Shown here: positions 38,724 through 48,046 of the stretch, piece after piece | Numbering within the stretch: position 1 is the stretch's first letter | Layout: the number at the start of each line of letters is the position of its first letter | NCBI RefSeq assembly: GCF_009762775.1 | Contig: NZ_CP046401.1 | Coordinates: 5,654,001-5,718,000, forward strand | DNA from: Maribellus comscasis | Lineage (GTDB): Bacteria > Bacteroidota > Bacteroidia > Bacteroidales > Prolixibacteraceae | Reading direction: 5' to 3' | Length of the DNA: 64,000 nt | The notes under the pieces: model-generated | Seen by the model: the letters and a program-made list of their open reading frames with translations, nothing else | What the model was told of the DNA's origin: nothing | The model's database searches: none | Program-made: the position numbers and the translations under genes

Positions 38724-40919
38724 TTAATACCAAAGTCCGAGATTAGCAGAGAATGTGGGTTTATCATACCTTCCAGCATAACCTATTCCTATTTCAACAG
38801 GTCCTAACCTGGAATCCACTGAATACCTTACCCCGCCACCATTAGTGATAAGAAAGTTATTTAGCTCATTATAATTATTGCCCTGTGCCATTAAATTATA
38901 TACCAATGAAACGCACTGATTTTTAGCCACATGAAAACGTATTCCTGCCAACCCGATATTGGTGTACCTGTCGGCAAGTATTACGGGGGGAAGCCCAATA
39001 AAGGGTAAATGATAATTAAAATATTGTGAATAAGGCTCTCCTCCTACAAAAGTTGTTTTTATAAGCGGATAGGCATTATCGAACATCGAGCGGCTGTAAA
39101 TATCAAATAAAAATGTAGTATTGGAAGATAGTGGGACGACATTTTTCATTTTAAAAAGCAGGGCAGAACTTAAGCTGGTATTTCCTGACAAATCAGAGTA
39201 TACTGAAAACTCTGCATCCAGGCGAGTGCCTTTTTGGGGAAAATAAAAATTGTCCATATTATCGAAAACAACGTATGTATAGGCATTGGAAAGAAACTGG
39301 TTGGTTTTTGAGGACAGGATGAATGAATTAGTGTTTTTGGTAAAAACATCGCCGTTAAAATATTCTTCCTGTATGCCTATACCCAGAATTAGACGGTTGA
39401 AATAGGTTTTATATAAATAAATATCTAGTGCTGAATAAAATACATCTGCACTTGACAGTTTATCCCCTTCATTATATATTTTATATTTCTGGTATTTCCC
39501 CTTTAATTCAATACCTAAAGTTGGCAAATTCCTTTTAGTAGTTTCTGCAACAAGATTAACACCTGGATTTGCCGACAGCTCAGTACTTGCAGATAAAAAA
39601 CCTATGGTTTTTTCATAATCTTTTCTGTTAATATTGAATAACACAGCTGCTGCATCATTTGTGTTTACTTTAAATCCTATACTTTGGGAATAAATCTTTC
39701 TTGGGACAATATTCAAATTAAGTGTTTTCCCTGTTTCATTATTTGTGAGATAATAATAGACGAGATCAAACTCTCCATATCCGTATAGCCTGTCAATTGC
39801 ACTTTTTAACTCCTGATTTGAATAATACCCTGGTAATTGCAGATTGAGTTTGTTTTTAAAAAAGGTTTTATCCAGATTTTTTCGTTCAGTAAATCCTATT
39901 TCGGTAATTTTCCATTTTTCTGTTGTAGTATATTCGCGGGAATATATTCTTGGTTCCAAATGGTTCTCTTTTTTCAGTTTTTGAATGGTGTCCCTTAATA
40001 AAAGGGTAGCTTTTTCTCCCCTTAGAACCAATGTATCTGCTGCTTCTTTCGAAAAACTTCCGACCGAATAACCGGTAATATCAGGATGGATAAGAATGTC
40101 GCAATAACTGTTGTTTAATGAATCTTTTCCCTGTCCCAGAAAATTTATCATCTGACCGAAGATACCATCAATTGACTTTAATTTTTCACGGGGATATAGA
40201 TCCCCCCTTATATCTACGCCAATAATAATGTCTGCTCCCATTTTTTTTGCGACATCGGTTGGGAAGTTGTTTACCAATCCCCCATCAACAAGAAGAAGGT
40301 TCTCTCTATTTACTGGATGAAAAACTCCGGGAATTGCCATGCTCGAAAACAAGGCAGTAGGGAAAAACCCGTCTTTTATAATCACTTCTTCCCCAGTCTC
40401 CAAATTGGCCGCAATGCAGGCAAATGAAATCGGGAGTTGACTAAAATCAGCATCAACTGGGACATTCCCGGCTAAGCCGCAAAAGATATTTAAAATATTC
40501 TGGCCTTTTATTATCCCCTGGGGAAGAGTAATGGTTTTGAAATCGGAAAATGTAGAAGAGAGTAAATATCTTTGTTTTAAAAGCTGATCATTTTTTGAGA
40601 GATCATTTCGTGGCACATTATCGGAAAGGACTTTTTCCCAGTTCTGGCTTTTTACAATATATTCAATTTCCTCGGCAGTATAACCCAGAGAGTAAAATCC
40701 GCCAATCAGGCTTCCCATACTGGTACCAACTATAATGTCGATTGGAATCCCTTCCTGTTCCAAAACTTTTAAAACGCCAATATGGGCAAAACCTTTTGCT
40801 CCTCCACCACTTAAAACCACGGCAACTTTGGGTTGTTTATTGATGCTAAAATCAGTTTGCGCTATAGAACTTATTGACTGTAACAGTAGTAAGCATATAA
40901 TCAAGGGAAAGTATTGCAT
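38724..40919 (-). CDS. Patatin-type phospholipase with C-terminal outer-membrane barrel
   Basis: The 731-aa protein has a signal peptide (about residues 1-20) and a patatin domain with oxyanion loop GGGAKG (residues 38-43), catalytic Ser68 in GTSMG and Asp212 in DGG. A linker of about 80 residues that includes one POTRA-like region follows. The BamA/TamA-type 16-strand barrel ends in an aromatic residue (LGLWY). This layout matches type Vd (PlpD-like) autotransporter phospholipases, which are surface-exposed or periplasmic. It is the first gene of the operon running down to 31308. It would trim lipids at the outer membrane. Confidence 0.85.
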   Translation of the reverse strand: MQYFPLIICLLLLQSISSIAQTDFSINKQPKVAVVLSGGGAKGFAHIGVLKVLEQEGIPIDIIVGTSMGSLIGGFYSLGYTAEEIEYIVKSQNWEKVLSDNVPRNDLSKNDQLLKQRYLLSSTFSDFKTITLPQGIIKGQNILNIFCGLAGNVPVDADFSQLPISFACIAANLETGEEVIIKDGFFPTALFSSMAIPGVFHPVNRENLLLVDGGLVNNFPTDVAKKMGADIIIGVDIRGDLYPREKLKSIDGIFGQMINFLGQGKDSLNNSYCDILIHPDITGYSVGSFSKEAADTLVLRGEKATLLLRDTIQKLKKENHLEPRIYSREYTTTEKWKITEIGFTERKNLDKTFFKNKLNLQLPGYYSNQELKSAIDRLYGYGEFDLVYYYLTNNETGKTLNLNIVPRKIYSQSIGFKVNTNDAAAVLFNINRKDYEKTIGFLSASTELSANPGVNLVAETTKRNLPTLGIELKGKYQKYKIYNEGDKLSSADVFYSALDIYLYKTYFNRLILGIGIQEEYFNGDVFTKNTNSFILSSKTNQFLSNAYTYVVFDNMDNFYFPQKGTRLDAEFSVYSDLSGNTSLSSALLFKMKNVVPLSSNTTFLFDIYSRSMFDNAYPLIKTTFVGGEPYSQYFNYHLPFIGLPPVILADRYTNIGLAGIRFHVAKNQCVSLVYNLMAQGNNYNELNNFLITNGGGVRYSVDSRLGPVEIGIGYAGRYDKPTFSANLGLWY

Positions 40920-41040
40920 ACTTAAATAGAATTCAATTTACTTAGTTTTCTAATACTGGTTTTTCCTAATCAACTATAAATGAGTATTTAAGTTTATAGG
41001 TAGTGTTTTTTACAAGGATTAATTCTTTACTATATAATCC

Positions 41041-41643
41041 CTAAAAGAACAAACCGGCATTAACGCACAATGCCTTGTTCCTAAGATCATCTTCATTGTC
41101 AATAATCTTCGATAATCCCATATCATAACTAATAGAAAATAGTAATTCACTATTTTTTAAAAGCTTACTATAACCTAGTTCAAAAGCCAATCCAAAATCA
41201 ATATCTTTTGTGTCGTCAATTTCAGTAGAAATACCATCAATTTTCTGGTTGGCGTCTAACAATAAACCGGCATAAGGTCCTGCTGCTGCAAACAACCGAT
41301 TATTAAATACGGGGATTGAATACTCCGCTTTAACAGGAAGCATCAGGTAACTATATTTATCCTTTTGCTTCTGAGGTTCCCCATCTTTTAAAACATCGAA
41401 AGACCTGCCTTTTGATGTATAGAGAAAATTTGTCTTTATGGCAAAAGTTTCATTAAAGGATTTTCTGGTAGTTATTCCTGCATTAAAACTGGTATACAGG
41501 TCATCATTGTCATAGATATTGCCAAAATCAGATTGGGTTGCCCCACCAATTCCAGCAGTTACGCCAAATTGGATTTGTCCGTAGGCCATACTTACTGCCA
41601 TCAAAAAATATATGGCCATGATTAATTTTTTTATTGCTTTCAT
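41041..41643 (-). CDS. PorT-like outer-membrane beta-barrel protein
   Basis: The frame opens at 41697, but MKAIKKLIMAIYFLMAVSMAYGQ (ATG at 41643) is a proper signal peptide, giving 200 aa. The mature part is an eight-stranded barrel of the Bacteroidota PorT/outer-membrane type (QFGVTAGIG, KDIDFGLAFELGYS, ending AGLFF). It lies 63 bp after the RND-TolC gene and is probably co-transcribed with the efflux pump. Role unknown; it may support the pump or outer-membrane integrity. Confidence 0.75.
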   Translation of the reverse strand: MKAIKKLIMAIYFLMAVSMAYGQIQFGVTAGIGGATQSDFGNIYDNDDLYTSFNAGITTRKSFNETFAIKTNFLYTSKGRSFDVLKDGEPQKQKDKYSYLMLPVKAEYSIPVFNNRLFAAAGPYAGLLLDANQKIDGISTEIDDTKDIDFGLAFELGYSKLLKNSELLFSISYDMGLSKIIDNEDDLRNKALCVNAGLFF

Positions 41644-41706
41644 ATAGCGTAATTTATATTTGGATAATGAATTTATTTTTATTCTAATTTTTATCATTCA
41701 AACACA

Positions 41707-44700
41707 TTATCGTCCTGTGATCTTCATATAATTTACCTTAGCAATCTTATATTGCGTCAGTGTTTCAATATACATATCGTTTGACTGCTGCAACTGTGCC
41801 TGTGCATCAAGTAAATCAGAGATATTAACCACACCTGCGGAATAACTATCCTGTGTTACTCTTAGGTTTTCTTTTGCCTGGTGAATTGATTCTTCAGCCA
41901 GATGAATCTGCTCAAAAGCTTCGTTAAGGGAATTACGGCCTTGTTGCATCTGAAGCAGTAGTTTTTCAGTATTGTCTTTGACCATATTCCTATTTTGCTC
42001 TTCTTTTATCCGGCGTTCTTTCATTTTATGATTCGCTTCCCACCACCCGGAAATCGGAATTTTCACTGTTCCAAAGGCCATTCCTAACGCTGAGCCGTCA
42101 TCATCCATAATATCGAGGTATAATGCCCCTGCACCAACTGCTACCTGCGGCATATACTCACCTTTTTGCATTTTTGTCATGTACTTTTCTGCTTCGGTAC
42201 TTTTCTGTAGCAGTCTAAATTCTTCTCTGTTATATAAAGCTTCCTGATGGTCGGTATAAATGAGTTCCAATGGTTCGATTAATCCTACGCTGTCAATAAA
42301 GCTTATATTTTTATCATATTCTATACCGATATACTGGCAGAATGCCATTTTAGCGAGTTCTATTCCATTTCCCAACTTCAGATGATTCATTTTGAGCTCG
42401 TTCTGTTTGAGTTCAACTTTTAGTAAATCATTTTGTGTAATTAACCCAGCCTCTAAAGCATCGTTCACTTCTTCATGTAAAGTGTCAACCAATAGTATAT
42501 ATTCTTCGAGGGTTTTCTTTTTTTCACCAAGCGAAACAATTTGCCAGTATCTTCTTTCAGTTTCCAGGGCAATCTCTTTTTCAGTTGATTTTAATTGCAA
42601 TTCACTAACTTCAATGCCCAGGCTAGCTGACTTGTTCCCTGTTGAAATTCGTTGCCCGGCATAAACAGGCTGAGTAGCTGTAGCCATTCCTATTGCTCCT
42701 TCTTCGATAAGTGGAATTGAAGCTCCGGGGAAATAAGCAAATTGTGTTGCCGTTGGCAGATTAGCCGGATTTCCATCATATACGGGAAGATTTCCACCGG
42801 CCATTTCCATATTTATTAATGGATCGGAAAACTTATATGCAAACGCAGTTGCATCAACCTGTGGAAAATATTTGGTGTATGCAGCCTTTTTTACCTCTTT
42901 TGAAGATTCTACATCCAGCACCTTGTTTTTAATCTGGGCATTATTTTGTAATGCCAGCGTTTTACATTGCTCCAGCGTATAATTATGTTGATTTTGAGCA
43001 GAAAGTACCGGTGCCAGGCCAAATAATAGGACAAGTGTTAATAATGCCGGTTTTATTTTAGAATTATTTAAAAGCTCAGCTATTGTGATTTTCTTCTTGT
43101 TTTTATCCACTTTCCTGAAAATCAACCAATAGGACACAGGAAGTATCATTACAATAAATACCATAGAAGTTAATGTACCGAAAAAGATAACTGTCCCCAT
43201 CGGAGACCAAAGGACACTTTTGCCAAGAATCATCGGGACAACTCCCATTGAGGCAGCAGCAGAAGTAAGAAAAATAGGGCGCATCCTTCTTTTGCCTGCT
43301 TCAAATGCAGCTTCAAGTATCGTTTTATTCTCTTTATATCGTAGCTCTTCGGCATAATCAAGCATAATTATGCCGTTACGTACAATGATTCCTATTAAGC
43401 TTACAATACCGAGTATGGATGTTACACCAAATTCATGGCCAAAAATCAACATGCCTAAAACAGCCCCAACAATGCTCAACGATGCGGAACCAAGTACCAA
43501 AAGCGCCAGGTTAATTTTTTTGAAATGAAAAACCAGTATCAGAAAAATGATAAATACTGCCATAAATAATCCACCAAGAACTTGCGGCAAGATTTCGGTA
43601 TCTCTTTCATCCGACCCCCCATATTCGATACTCACACCAGATGGGAATGATTGGTTATAAACTATCTCTTTGACTTCCCTCGTGGCTTTATTTATGTTGT
43701 AACCGCGAACAACATCTGATTGTACTGTTATTGTACGTACACCATTTCTCCGGACAATTTGCCCTTGTGTCCAGTCGGGCTTAACTTCAGCAATTTGACG
43801 TAACGGAACTGAAACTCCCGGAATTATTGAATGAATGTATTCGTTTTCAATATCATCAATCTGTGGGTCACGTTCGCGTTCCGATTTCAGTTTTACAGGA
43901 ATGGAGTAGTCGCCTTCCCACAAAGTAGTCAATGGCAGTCCGTTAAAACGCAGGGCCAGGTTGGTGGCAACTGTGGTTTTTGTTATTCCCAAACGGTTGG
44001 CTTCAATTTCATTTATATCTACCTGAGTTCCTGGTAACATTTCCCCGAAATCGGTATGTACCCATGTTAATCCTTCAATTTCCCTCATTTTGGCAGCCAA
44101 CGAATCTGCTGAGGATTTCAAATCATCCAAATTAGTCCCGGTAAGTCGTACCTGAATCGGATTTGAAGCTTGTTCATAATCCAATTGTTTAAACCGCACA
44201 TAAGCATTGGGGAAAAAATTCGCATATTTAGTGGAGTAGTCATCCAGTAAGGCTTCTGTTTCTTTATCCGAGTGTGTATTGACTATAAACTGAGCATAAT
44301 TCTTAGCTGGCAATTTCGAGGCATAGGTAGCATGAAAACGTGGAGAACTGGTTCCGTTAAATGCTGTAACTGATACCACGCGCTCATCTTTTTGAAGTAT
44401 TCGTTCAAGACTATCGGTTACAAACACGGTTTCTTCAAGTGTACTCCCCTGTGGCAGGTAAATTTCAACGGCAAATTGGTTACGTTCTGCAATTGGTAGT
44501 AACCGTACTGGAAGCGTTACAAACAACGCAATGCCGACCAACACAGAAATAATCCCAATCCCAATTGTTATTTTAGGATGTTTGAATGCCCTTCCTAACC
44601 ATTTTTCATACGACTTCTGAACGACATCCAGAAAGTTATGCCTGTCTTTTTTGTTTGTTCCTTCCAAGCCTTTTCTGATAAAAAAGTATTGAGTGAATGG

Positions 44701-46161
44701 GATAATCAACATTGCCACCAATAATGATATGGTTAAGGTAATTGTAACAGTCCATGGAAATAATTGTACGAAATCATGAAATAGCCCCTTCAACGTAAAC
44801 AGAAACGGGAAAAAAGTGATACTGATAGCCAAAGTAGCTGAAAAAATGGCTTTAAAAAATCCTTCAGCACTGCTGATTGCTGCATTCCAGCGCGACATCC
44901 CCTGGTCGAGTTTAACCATGTAGCTGTCAATAATTACAATAGAGTTGTCCACAATAATTCCCAGCATAACTATTAATGCTGCAAGGGTTACAACATTCAA
45001 CTCCATTCCAAAAAGAAACATGAGGCCTAATGTGATAAATATGGTGATAGGAATAGAAGTTGCAGCAACTGCGGCAATACGAAATGGCATCAGTATCATG
45101 GTTACCAGTATCACAGCGATGATGGCAAACATCATTTCCTTCAAAAAAGTGGTAATAGAATGGCCTACTACCTGCGATTGATTGGCAATACGTTCAATAC
45201 TGACATCCTCCGGTAATTCCGATTGAAATTGTTCCAATACTCCATCTACTTCTTTACCATACTTCACAATATTGTCTCCGGGCTGCATCTCCAAAGAAAT
45301 CAATAAACATGTATTCCCGTTATTCATAATATAACTGTCAGGTTTAGGATACTCCCGAACAATTCGGGCAACATCCTTAAGCCGTATTATATTCCCGGTA
45401 GGGTCGGCGTAGATTATCTGTTCGGCAATATCCTGTTCGTTATCGAATGAAGGTGCAATATGGATTGGTGCATTGTACTCATCGTTTTCGACTGTACCAC
45501 TCATTGTGGTAAATCCCTGGGTAAACAAACTTCCTAAAAGGGTCGCGGAGCTAATTCCGTAATTTGTCAGCTTTTCTTTATCGAGATAAATTGTAATTTG
45601 TTCATTATGTAACCCATAATGGCGCAGTTTTGATACTGATTCAATCCTTCTTAGGCGACTTTCCAGTTCATTCATGTAATTTTCCAGTTCCCTGTACGAT
45701 TTATGGTCGGATGATTCGATTGTAATAAGCAATGCTGAAGTATCGCCAAAGTCATTGTTCGAGAGCAAAGCCAATACACCGGAAGGTAGTTCTGTTTTAA
45801 ATTTCCCCAGGCCATCATTTAGTTTTGCCCAAAAATCATCCGAGTTTTTTATATCATCATTTAGTGTTACATAAATGATCATCATACCGTCCTTCGACTC
45901 CGAATAAGTTTTTGTTTTATCAATTTCTTCATAGCTGAACAAGTATCTTTCAACTTTTGTGGTCAATTGTTGCTCAACTTCTTCGGAACTGGCACCAGGA
46001 TAAACTCCAATTACTAGTCCCTGACGAATGGTAAATGTTGGAAACTCCTGTTTGGGCATTACAAATAATGCATATACGCCTAATATTGCCAAAAGTGATG
46101 CAATTAAAAGTACTATCTGCCTGTGGCGCATGGCAGATTCTACAATTCCAATCCTTTTCAT
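41707..46161 (-). CDS. RND efflux permease fused to TolC-type outer-membrane factor
   Basis: A 1484-aa fusion. Residues 1-1025 are an AcrB/HAE-type RND permease with 12 helices, two periplasmic loops and the TM4 motif GIIVDNSIVIID, which keeps one acidic residue where AcrB has two. A second hydrophobic segment after a cytosolic Lys-rich run ends in LSA at residue 1055, a signal-peptidase-like cleavage site. Residues 1056-1484 form a TolC-type outer-membrane factor with the usual helical repeats (EQCKTLALQNN, DLLDAQAQLQQSN). The gene starts 2 bp after the lipoprotein-type MFP gene. Together with the MFP it makes a complete tripartite pump for hydrophobic compounds. RND-TolC fusions are known in Bacteroidota. 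Confidence 0.9.
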   Translation of the reverse strand: MKRIGIVESAMRHRQIVLLIASLLAILGVYALFVMPKQEFPTFTIRQGLVIGVYPGASSEEVEQQLTTKVERYLFSYEEIDKTKTYSESKDGMMIIYVTLNDDIKNSDDFWAKLNDGLGKFKTELPSGVLALLSNNDFGDTSALLITIESSDHKSYRELENYMNELESRLRRIESVSKLRHYGLHNEQITIYLDKEKLTNYGISSATLLGSLFTQGFTTMSGTVENDEYNAPIHIAPSFDNEQDIAEQIIYADPTGNIIRLKDVARIVREYPKPDSYIMNNGNTCLLISLEMQPGDNIVKYGKEVDGVLEQFQSELPEDVSIERIANQSQVVGHSITTFLKEMMFAIIAVILVTMILMPFRIAAVAATSIPITIFITLGLMFLFGMELNVVTLAALIVMLGIIVDNSIVIIDSYMVKLDQGMSRWNAAISSAEGFFKAIFSATLAISITFFPFLFTLKGLFHDFVQLFPWTVTITLTISLLVAMLIIPFTQYFFIRKGLEGTNKKDRHNFLDVVQKSYEKWLGRAFKHPKITIGIGIISVLVGIALFVTLPVRLLPIAERNQFAVEIYLPQGSTLEETVFVTDSLERILQKDERVVSVTAFNGTSSPRFHATYASKLPAKNYAQFIVNTHSDKETEALLDDYSTKYANFFPNAYVRFKQLDYEQASNPIQVRLTGTNLDDLKSSADSLAAKMREIEGLTWVHTDFGEMLPGTQVDINEIEANRLGITKTTVATNLALRFNGLPLTTLWEGDYSIPVKLKSERERDPQIDDIENEYIHSIIPGVSVPLRQIAEVKPDWTQGQIVRRNGVRTITVQSDVVRGYNINKATREVKEIVYNQSFPSGVSIEYGGSDERDTEILPQVLGGLFMAVFIIFLILVFHFKKINLALLVLGSASLSIVGAVLGMLIFGHEFGVTSILGIVSLIGIIVRNGIIMLDYAEELRYKENKTILEAAFEAGKRRMRPIFLTSAAASMGVVPMILGKSVLWSPMGTVIFFGTLTSMVFIVMILPVSYWLIFRKVDKNKKKITIAELLNNSKIKPALLTLVLLFGLAPVLSAQNQHNYTLEQCKTLALQNNAQIKNKVLDVESSKEVKKAAYTKYFPQVDATAFAYKFSDPLINMEMAGGNLPVYDGNPANLPTATQFAYFPGASIPLIEEGAIGMATATQPVYAGQRISTGNKSASLGIEVSELQLKSTEKEIALETERRYWQIVSLGEKKKTLEEYILLVDTLHEEVNDALEAGLITQNDLLKVELKQNELKMNHLKLGNGIELAKMAFCQYIGIEYDKNISFIDSVGLIEPLELIYTDHQEALYNREEFRLLQKSTEAEKYMTKMQKGEYMPQVAVGAGALYLDIMDDDGSALGMAFGTVKIPISGWWEANHKMKERRIKEEQNRNMVKDNTEKLLLQMQQGRNSLNEAFEQIHLAEESIHQAKENLRVTQDSYSAGVVNISDLLDAQAQLQQSNDMYIETLTQYKIAKVNYMKITGR

Positions 46162-46163
46162 AG

Positions 46164-47213
46164 CTATTTGATGATTTTAATGGTTGAATTTTCATTGATT
46201 TTCTGATAGCCTTCGGTGACCAGCAAATCACCGTTAGATAAACCATTATTTACTACTACTCCGTTACTGGCAATAGGACCCAATTCAACAATCTTTGTTG
46301 TAATTTTATTTGATGAAGGATTGGCGATAAAAACATATTTACTATTGTTCTTTCCAACCTGAACAGCGGACATTGGGATAACAATCCGTTCTTCAAGTGA
46401 TGGATTGCTTATGTTTACTTTACAGACCATTCCGGGTTTTAATAACTTGTCCGGGTTATTTAGTACAACTTTAATATTATAGGTATGAGAAAGAGGGTTC
46501 GACAATACACCAACTTCTGTTACCTCTCCTTCAAAATGCCGGTCACCTAAAGCACTTACTTTTACATATGCTTCCTGCCCCTTTTGTATTCCGGAAATTT
46601 CATTTTCCGGGATAGGTATTTTTACATTTACTTTGTCAATCTTTACCAATTGAAAAACCGGGTTGCCAGGAATAATACTCATACCTGGTTCTATCGTCCT
46701 TCTGCCTACTATCCCATCAGCAGGTGCATAAAGATTACAATCATTAAGATTTTTTTCTGAAATTGAAGCCAATGAATGAGCTTGCTCTAAACCGGTTTTT
46801 ATTTCCACGTATTTAATCTCAGGAAGGCTACCTTTTTTATACATAGGTTCCAGCCGGTTATATGCATCCTCAGCCTGTTTAGCTTTTGATAATGCAACCT
46901 GATACATATTTTGATAACTCTCACTGTTAAGGACTGCCAGTAACTGGCCTTTTTTTACCATTTGTCCTTCATCCACAAGGACTTTTTCTGCAGTTCCGGT
47001 AACCAAGAAACTAAGAGGAACAGAAAAGGATTCTTCAATGGTTCCAATATACATATGATCGGTGTTATTAATACTTTTACCGATTTCACTAACTTTAACA
47101 GGAATGCCTTTCTCCCGCACAACTTTTTCACTGTTTGAATTTCCGGTACTGCAACCGGCAAGGATTAATGCGCCTAAGGCAAAAAACCAATTTAATTGTT
47201 TCATTGTATTCAC
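46164..47213 (-). CDS. Periplasmic adaptor (membrane-fusion) lipoprotein of the RND pump
   Basis: The 349-aa protein begins with a lipoprotein signal (lipobox LAGC, Cys21). It has the HlyD/MFP lipoyl half-motifs (SFLVTGTAEKVLVDEGQMVKKGQLLAVLNS and the matching APADGIVGRRTIEPG) flanking a helical hairpin, then a beta-barrel and membrane-proximal domain (VVIPMSAVQVG). It links the RND permease with the outer-membrane channel. First gene of the pump operon. Two operators lie 60-128 bp upstream behind an identical-copy TetR gene. Confidence 0.9.
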   Translation of the reverse strand: MNTMKQLNWFFALGALILAGCSTGNSNSEKVVREKGIPVKVSEIGKSINNTDHMYIGTIEESFSVPLSFLVTGTAEKVLVDEGQMVKKGQLLAVLNSESYQNMYQVALSKAKQAEDAYNRLEPMYKKGSLPEIKYVEIKTGLEQAHSLASISEKNLNDCNLYAPADGIVGRRTIEPGMSIIPGNPVFQLVKIDKVNVKIPIPENEISGIQKGQEAYVKVSALGDRHFEGEVTEVGVLSNPLSHTYNIKVVLNNPDKLLKPGMVCKVNISNPSLEERIVIPMSAVQVGKNNSKYVFIANPSSNKITTKIVELGPIASNGVVVNNGLSNGDLLVTEGYQKINENSTIKIIK

Positions 47214-47272
47214 TTTTTATTAATTAATTCTAATTGTATTCTTATGTTTTATGTCACAATAAGACATAATAT

Positions 47273-47297
47273 TTGACTAATAATGTTCTATAGTCAA
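47273..47297. promoter_or_regulatory. TetR operator 1 of the efflux operon
   Basis: TTGACTA-N11-TAGTCAA, 25 bp, perfect 7-bp arms. On the minus strand a TATATTTG -7 box (47300-47307) lies just outside it, so the transcription start should fall inside the operator. Start codon of the adaptor gene at 47213. Confidence 0.8.
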
Positions 47298-47316
47298 TGC
47301 AAATATATAACAATAT

Positions 47317-47341
47317 TTGACTAAAAAACACTTTTAGTCAA
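47317..47341. promoter_or_regulatory. TetR operator 2 of the efflux operon
   Basis: TTGACTA-N11-TAGTCAA, 25 bp, perfect arms, 44 bp upstream of operator 1 in the direction of transcription. It would cover the -33 region. Paired operators suggest tight repression of the pump. Confidence 0.8.
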
Positions 47342-47358
47342 ATTGAGTTAATAAATTA

Positions 47359-47934
47359 TTAAGATTTTAATCCCTTTACAAGAAATTCTGCAAGTTCTTT
47401 GATTGTATGAATGTACTCAGAATATTTATTTTGCAGAAATAACGGTACTTCCATGCTATTAACCAGCATTAATAGCATATTTACTGTTGAGTCAATATTA
47501 TTAAATTGCAATACACCCTCTTCCTCACCTTTTTTGAGCATCTGATAAAAGTTATTTCTCTCAAATGCGGCAAAGTCTTCCCTCACTTCCTCCACAAAAT
47601 GATATTTTTCAAAAAAATCGGCTTTCAAAGTTTCATGGTAATTTACAGATTCATGCAATAACTCAAGCCTTTTAAAAAAGTAGTTACTAAGAACTGTTAA
47701 AGCATCTTCATCAGAATTAACAACTTTCTGTAACTCAGATTTTACCGTACTAAGCTCCTGCTTTAATACTTCGTTAAATAATTCTTCCTTGCTATTATAG
47801 TGATAATATAAAACTCCCTTTGCTTTATGGATGTGTTTTGCAATCTCATCCATCGTTGTTTTATAAAACCCAAATTTTGAAAAATACTGAGTGGCAGCAC
47901 TTATTATTATCGATTTGATTTCTGGTTTTGCCAT
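47359..47934 (-). CDS. TetR/AcrR regulator, copy 2 of an identical pair
   Basis: The 191-aa product is identical to the product of 20530-21105; 575 of 576 bases agree. The HTH is at about residues 8-54. Homology stops exactly at the ATG and the stop codon, while the promoter regions differ in sequence and keep only the operator pattern. It is followed by two perfect operators and the efflux operon. Family knowledge (AcrR/TtgR type) and context indicate a repressor of efflux released by pump substrates. Confidence 0.9.
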   Translation of the reverse strand: MAKPEIKSIIISAATQYFSKFGFYKTTMDEIAKHIHKAKGVLYYHYNSKEELFNEVLKQELSTVKSELQKVVNSDEDALTVLSNYFFKRLELLHESVNYHETLKADFFEKYHFVEEVREDFAAFERNNFYQMLKKGEEEGVLQFNNIDSTVNMLLMLVNSMEVPLFLQNKYSEYIHTIKELAEFLVKGLKS

Positions 47935-47939
47935 TATAT

Positions 47940-47964
47940 TTGACCATTTTGTTTAATTAGTCAA
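47940..47964. promoter_or_regulatory. TetR operator and -7 box of TetR copy 2
   Basis: TTGACCA-N11-TAGTCAA, 25 bp, 6 bp before the ATG. On the minus strand TATATTTG (47962-47969) shares its final TTG with the operator arm. It provides autoregulation. Confidence 0.75.
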
Positions 47965-48046
47965 ATATAGAATTTTTATTAATACAAACCTATCATTGAA
48001 AAACAACAAGTGCATCAATCAGTTTTAATTACGAAGAAACTAAATT

